Shown: positions 60,181-64,000 of the stretch, piece by piece
How positions within the stretch are numbered: position 1 is the stretch's first letter
Layout of the letters: each line of letters begins with the position of its first letter
Origin: Crystallibacter permensis
GTDB taxonomy: Bacteria; Actinomycetota; Actinomycetes; Actinomycetales; Micrococcaceae
Reading direction: 5' to 3'
Length of the DNA: 64,000 nucleotides
NCBI RefSeq assembly: GCF_025960875.1
Contig: NZ_JAODLR010000001.1
Location: 310,001-374,000 of the forward strand
Translations under genes and position numbers: made by a program
The notes under the pieces: generated by a model
Told to the model about the DNA's origin: nothing
What the model saw: only the letters and a program-made list of their open reading frames with translations
Databases searched by the model: none

Positions 60181-60594
60181 TCAGCAGCAGTGCGCCAGCT
60201 TCTGCGGGTTCGCTTCCGGGCCGAGGTAGCGGGCGTCGAGCTGCTTCTCGATCCGCGGCTGGCGGGCGAGCAGCCAGTCCATCGCCGCGTACGCCTCGCC
60301 CGTGGTCGCCGGGCCCAGGTCCGCGGCTAGGGTGGTGTCCTCGAACCAGCGCAGCGACGCCAGTTTCGAGGCCGGTGCGCAGACCCGGGCGGTGATCAGG
60401 CCCAACGCGATGTCGCGTTCCCGGCAGCCCGGGCCGAGCATCTCCTCGAATCCCAGGCTGCGGGCCATCCGCGCCACGGCCCTCGACGTGGCCGGCCGAC
60501 AGCGCATCGAGGGTTCGCCAGCGTCGTGTTTGACTTTGCCGCCGTCCCGGTAGGAACGGCGCAGCAGCCCTGTGGGTGCGGAATGGTGCTCCAT
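60181..60594 (-). pseudogene. IS1634-type transposase remnant
   Basis: LLRRSYRDGGKVKH is followed by a frame-disturbed stretch and then MARSLGFEEMLGPGCRERDI, LGLITARVCAPASKLASLRW and AMDWLLARQPRIEKQLDARY. This is the N-terminal half of an IS1634-like transposase, related to the fragment at 38.7-39.1 kb. The catalytic domain is missing, and no intact terminal repeats were found. Confidence 0.75.
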
Positions 60595-60657
60595 TGCCGC
60601 CTGCCTGCGCTCGACCGCCCTCTTATGGAGGTGCTGACCGCTCAGTTGGGACCGCGA

Positions 60658-61407
60658 TTAGCTCTCGACAGTAGAAGCGACGGTGTCCTCGGTGGGCATA
60701 ACCTTGACTAATTCTGAGGCGGCGTGTTCGAGGTGCTGGCGTAATCTAGCCTCGGCCAATTCGGGGTCGCCGGCGCGCATCGCCTGTACGATCTGCTCGT
60801 GCTCGTCCCAGGCTCTGGTGGAGACCTCTTTGAGATGGAGGACCTGGACCATGGCTCGCTCGACGGTCGACCATACCGGCATGATCGAACGCCGGAAGAA
60901 CGAATTCCCCGTGGCATCGAGAATCGACATGTGGAAATCGCGGTCCGCGGCCAGAAGCTGCGCTGGCCCGTACGCCAGGACCAGCGACTTATGCGCCTCC
61001 ACCACTTTGTCGATCCTGGCCAGTCCCCAGCCGGGCTGATGCTCGGCGACGTGTCGGACCGCGCGGGATTCGAGCGCTCCGCGCACCTCGAACACGTCGC
61101 GCAGATCGCGTTCCGTGAACTGGCGCACCGCGACGCCGCCGCCCGGCACTACTTCAAGCAGCCCTTCGGCCACCAGTTCCGCGGTCGCGGTGCGGATCGG
61201 CATGCGGCTCACACCGAGCTGCCGGGCCAGTTGCACTTGATTGAGCCGGGAACCTGACGGTATCTCGCCCAGTGCGATCGCCAATCGAAGCCGGTCGCGC
61301 ACACCACGGACCAAAGCCGTGGTGTCGCGTGGGGGCAACTCGCCGAGTACCGAATCTCCGGGGCCGAAGCCTAGCAGATCAGCGCCCTCGACTATTTGCT
61401 CAGACAT
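60658..61407 (-). CDS. GntR family regulator (FCD type)
   Basis: The 249-residue protein has a winged helix near residues 45-95 (RLNQVQLARQLGVSRMPIRT) and an FCD domain (LAADRDFHMSILDATGNSFF, then EHEQIVQAMRAGDPELAEAR). It is intact, unlike the FadR-type gene downstream. Its upstream region contains palindromes that may be operators. Its position suggests it controls itself and possibly local transport or lactate genes. Confidence 0.88.
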   Translation of the reverse strand: MSEQIVEGADLLGFGPGDSVLGELPPRDTTALVRGVRDRLRLAIALGEIPSGSRLNQVQLARQLGVSRMPIRTATAELVAEGLLEVVPGGGVAVRQFTERDLRDVFEVRGALESRAVRHVAEHQPGWGLARIDKVVEAHKSLVLAYGPAQLLAADRDFHMSILDATGNSFFRRSIMPVWSTVERAMVQVLHLKEVSTRAWDEHEQIVQAMRAGDPELAEARLRQHLEHAASELVKVMPTEDTVASTVES

Positions 61408-61500
61408 TGGTTAACCTCCCGCTGTGTCAGTGGACGCTGGGCGGCGATGGATAATCCCACACAGCGACGGTCGTGCAGGCCGCTGGCGACCCTAACACAA

Positions 61501-61536
61501 CAGTATACTGCCAGTGCGTGATTCTGGATCCAAGAT
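61501..61536. promoter_or_regulatory. Palindromes upstream of the GntR gene
   Basis: CAGTATACTG (61501-61510) is a perfect palindrome, and ATTCTGGATCCAAGAT (61521-61536) is an imperfect one with a TGGATCCA core, of the kind bound by FCD-type GntR proteins. The surrounding spacer 61408-61658 shows no convincing gene. Confidence 0.4.
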
Positions 61537-61658
61537 CCATGCGTTTTTTGGGGATCAGACTGCAGGAACGGGATTTACCGATGGACGAGCTGTGGAACAG
61601 AGCACCAAAGGACTACGAGGAGGTCCTGTTCAGACGAAGCTTTACTACGTTGTTTGGA

Positions 61659-62510
61659 TTAAGCAGGGACCGCTACCATTTCAGAATCCTTATAGAGAAC
61701 CGACCGGAATGAGCGGTCGACGCGGGCGGCCCACCGCCCATGACGGTATTCAACTTCGATGGGATGCTTGAAAGCCGCCGTGATGTTCTCGCTGCTAATT
61801 GTCTTCGCTGCCGGCCCTGCGGCAACCGTCTGACCGTCGGCGATTACCAGGGCATGGCTGGTAGTTGCTGGCAGTTCTTCCAGGTGGTGGGTGACCAGGA
61901 CGGATGCCATGTTTGGGTGGGTTCGAGTCAGGATGTCGATGGTTTCCAGCAGTTGTTCCCGGGCGGCGATGTCCAGTCCGGTGCAGGGTTCATCAAGCAG
62001 TAGCAGCTTTGGAGCGGTGATAAGAGCCCGGGCGATCAAGGTCCGTCCGCGCTCCCCTTGGGACAGGGTCGGCCAGCATGCTGCTGCCTTGTGGATAAGG
62101 CCCATTTCGTCGAGCAGGGCATCGGCGCTGTTAGATTCTTCGGGGGTGGGCTTCCATCGTGCCGACAAATGGTTGCTACCAGTTAGGCCAGTGAGGACGA
62201 CCTGTCGGATCGTCAGAGGCGAAAGGATGTTGTGTCGCGGGTTAACGTGACCGATGAAACGGCGCAGGGCCTGCAGTTCCACCCTGCCCAGGCGTTCACC
62301 CAGTACCCGGACTGTTCCTGAACTTGGGTGGTTCACGGCTCCACAGAGTCCCATCAAGGTGCTTTTTCCCGCCCCGTTCGCACCAAGCAATGCCCAGTGC
62401 TCTCCCACTCCGACAGACAATGAAACCCCGCTGATGATTTCCTGACTTTCACGGCGGAAGGTTACATCCTCCAGCTCAAGTACACGTTCACTGTTCGGCT
62501 GATTGTTCAT
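61659..62510 (-). CDS. ABC transporter ATP-binding protein
   Basis: The 283-residue ATPase has Walker A GANGAGKST near residue 42, the signature LSQGERGR, and Walker B LLLLDEPCTGLD followed by the His loop LVTHHLEELP. It resembles YlmA/ModF-type single ATPases that often lack a membrane partner; none is encoded next to it. The start has TAGGAGG six bases upstream. The 62511-62749 spacer contains no recognisable gene. Confidence 0.85.
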   Translation of the reverse strand: MNNQPNSERVLELEDVTFRRESQEIISGVSLSVGVGEHWALLGANGAGKSTLMGLCGAVNHPSSGTVRVLGERLGRVELQALRRFIGHVNPRHNILSPLTIRQVVLTGLTGSNHLSARWKPTPEESNSADALLDEMGLIHKAAACWPTLSQGERGRTLIARALITAPKLLLLDEPCTGLDIAAREQLLETIDILTRTHPNMASVLVTHHLEELPATTSHALVIADGQTVAAGPAAKTISSENITAAFKHPIEVEYRHGRWAARVDRSFRSVLYKDSEMVAVPA

Positions 62511-62749
62511 ACGTACGCCTCCTAGGCTTTGTCGCTGGCACCCGGTCTGGTGCTCTCAACCTCGGTGCCGATAAATCGGGCATTACATAGTCAACGCCCC
62601 CTCCGCGGTGAAGCAGCTCTGGCGTCCTCAGCTTACCCGGGCGGTTTTAGCGCCCAGGTTCCGGCGGTGCGTTCTTCGACCCACTGACCCGGCCCGACCT
62701 TGGGCCCGAGTCATGGCCGTGACGGTAGCTCCTCGCCGGCTTAATGGCG

Positions 62750-63385
62750 TTATCGTGCGATGATAACGTCGAGCCTCCGTGGGCCGTGAACGCCTTCGAC
62801 GCGTTCGAGTTCGATGTCGCTCGTAGCGCTCGGTCCGCTGATCATCGTGAGGGGCCGGGTTCCGTCGATCCGGCGTAGCGCCTCTGGCAGGATGCCGACA
62901 ATGTCGGTGGCCTTCACGACGCAGATATGGTGGTCTGGGACTAGGCTGATGGCGCGGCGGCCCTGGTTCGGGCTGCCATCCAAGATAATGGTCCCGGTTA
63001 CGGCGACGGCGACAGCGCTGCCGGTCACGACGGCGTCAATGCCGTCGAGTTCCGCAACGGTCAACGGTGCGGAGTCGGAATCGAACCGGCCGCGGCCAGC
63101 GCCGCGTACGTCGTCAAGTTTTGCGAGCCAGCCGCCGTCGAGCCCGGTGGGCACAACGTAGCTGTGCGCGGAGGCGAGGAGTTCTGCAATCCGTGCCGAC
63201 ACCTGGGCGGCCTCGACCACGCAGACCTGTGCCTTGTAGTCGATCAGGCGGTCCACCAACAGCTCGATCAGTGCCTCTTCGTCCAGCCCGGAACTTTTCC
63301 GGTATCCGCGTGGAATCTGGGGGGCCTCCGGGTTGTCTTTAAGTGCGGCGCGGATTCGGCCTAGGATTTCTTCGCGTGCGCTCAT
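62750..63385 (-). CDS. lutC: Lactate utilization protein C
   Basis: This LUD-domain protein is part of the LutABC complex that oxidises L-lactate to pyruvate. The 211-residue protein contains VPTGLDGGWLAKLDDVRGAG, the DAVVTGSAVAVAVTGTIILD segment typical of the family, and the end LERVEGVHGPRRLDVIIAR. ATG 63383-63385 overlaps the lutB stop and has AAGGAGG upstream. The longer frame to 63457 is inside lutB and not used. Confidence 0.92.
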   Translation of the reverse strand: MSAREEILGRIRAALKDNPEAPQIPRGYRKSSGLDEEALIELLVDRLIDYKAQVCVVEAAQVSARIAELLASAHSYVVPTGLDGGWLAKLDDVRGAGRGRFDSDSAPLTVAELDGIDAVVTGSAVAVAVTGTIILDGSPNQGRRAISLVPDHHICVVKATDIVGILPEALRRIDGTRPLTMISGPSATSDIELERVEGVHGPRRLDVIIAR

Positions 63386-64000
63386 CGCTGGTCCTCCTTT
63401 TCGGGTGAGGGGGCGGGGGCGGCGTCGATCTTTGGTCTCCGGTGTTCCTTCGCCCACCAGGTGCGGAAAGACTGCGGCGGGGGCGCCGGGATGTCCCGGC
63501 TTTGAGTCCAGCCGGCGGCGATGCCAGGCAGCTTGGTGATTTTCTTAGCGGGGCCGGTTGCCAGACGCCCCAGAGGCAGGCCCTTTTCGAGCAGGCCCAG
63601 CCGCTTACCCGAGGACAGTGCCCAGGAGGCGGCCTTCATCCCCGCGTCCATCTGAGTGGGTATTTTCTTTTTCCCGCGCTTGCTGTCCACATCCAGGCTG
63701 CGCAAGTGCACGAGGATGTCGGGGATGTTGATTTTTACCGGGCAGGCGTCGTAGCAGGCTCCACATAGTGAGGAAGCATAGGGCAGAGAATTGTTCTCTT
63801 CGGCCTGGATGCCTGTCATCAGCGGTGAGAGGATCGCCCCGATGGGGCCGGGGTAGGTGGAGCCGTAGGCGTGTCCGCCGGTTCGCTCGTACACAGGGCA
63901 GACGTTCATACAGGCGCTGCAGCGGATGCAGTGCAAGGCAGAGCGTCCCATCTCATCGGCGAGGGCGGCGCTGCGGCCGTTATCGAGGAGCACCAGGTGC
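63382..64000 (-). CDS. lutB: Lactate utilization protein B, C-terminal part (cut by window edge)
   Basis: The frame runs off the end of the window. Two 4Fe-4S cysteine clusters are visible: CIRCSACMNVCP and CGACYDACPVKINIP. The linker after the clusters and the C-terminal Pro/Arg-rich end are typical of LutB, the iron-sulfur subunit of lactate oxidation. It is coupled to lutC. The N-terminal LUD-like domain is outside the window. Confidence 0.92.
   Translation of the reverse strand, partial: HLVLLDNGRSAALADEMGRSALHCIRCSACMNVCPVYERTGGHAYGSTYPGPIGAILSPLMTGIQAEENNSLPYASSLCGACYDACPVKINIPDILVHLRSLDVDSKRGKKKIPTQMDAGMKAASWALSSGKRLGLLEKGLPLGRLATGPAKKITKLPGIAAGWTQSRDIPAPPPQSFRTWWAKEHRRPKIDAAPAPSPEKEDQR

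Noticed and set aside
61473-61712. Plus-strand frame of about 80 codons between the GntR and ABC genes
   Set aside because: No ribosome site, overlaps operator-like palindromes and the ABC gene, and no recognisable family.

Overview
The window is chromosomal DNA from a high-GC Gram-positive actinobacterium, most likely an Arthrobacter-type Micrococcaceae. The evidence is the gene order around the replication origin (gyrA-gyrB-dciA-recF-gnd-dnaN-dnaA facing [32 protein letters not shown]), the actinobacterial small proteins DUF3566 and DLW-39, and the cwlM-trxA-trxB-murJ block. Species cannot be read from the sequence.

Layout. 1-1.3 kb: end of a family 2 glycosyltransferase and an EamA transporter. 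1.3-1.7 kb: tRNA-Ala and tRNA-Ile flanking a DLW-39 gene. 1.8-13.3 kb, minus strand: DUF3566, gyrA, gyrB, dciA, recF, gnd, dnaN, DnaA boxes (putative oriC), dnaA. 13.8-19.6 kb, plus strand: rpmH to parB. 19.6-25.1 kb: a gene desert of about 5.5 kb that carries twelve parS-like ParB sites and a decayed copy of the 5' part of gyrB; this is the most unusual part of the window. 25.1-31.2 kb, minus strand: a degenerate amidase (CwlM type), thioredoxin, thioredoxin reductase, a pseudokinase-like membrane protein and MurJ. 31.3-35.3 kb: NUDIX hydrolase, CCA-adding enzyme, histidine phosphatase, DUF418 protein. 35.3-36.7 kb: a group of small unrecognised genes. 36.7-41.4 kb: MFS transporter, small ORFs, IS1634-type and MFS remnants, formate-THF ligase. 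41.5-47.9 kb: PadR with its membrane partner, then PucR facing a methylmalonate/malonate-semialdehyde dehydrogenase and an omega-aminotransferase, probably for beta-alanine-type catabolism. 48-56.5 kb: DUF2306/MerR pair and a full 5-oxoprolinase (pxp) locus with transporter, DUF1445 protein, biotin carboxylase and a GntR regulator. 56.5-64 kb: acyltransferase, remnants of a conjugative element (VirD4/TraG-like and DUF4913), a frameshifted FadR-type regulator, a second IS1634 remnant, a GntR regulator, an ABC ATPase, and lutC plus part of lutB for lactate use.

How it fits together. The first 27 kb is a replication and segregation hub: initiator, clamp, helicase-loader-like protein, gyrase, ParA/ParB and a large parS field. 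The field is bounded by parB on one side and by the cell-wall regulator CwlM on the other, with the lipid II flippase MurJ beyond. The second half is accessory metabolism with several local regulators whose probable operators can be seen as repeats, and with eroded mobile DNA.
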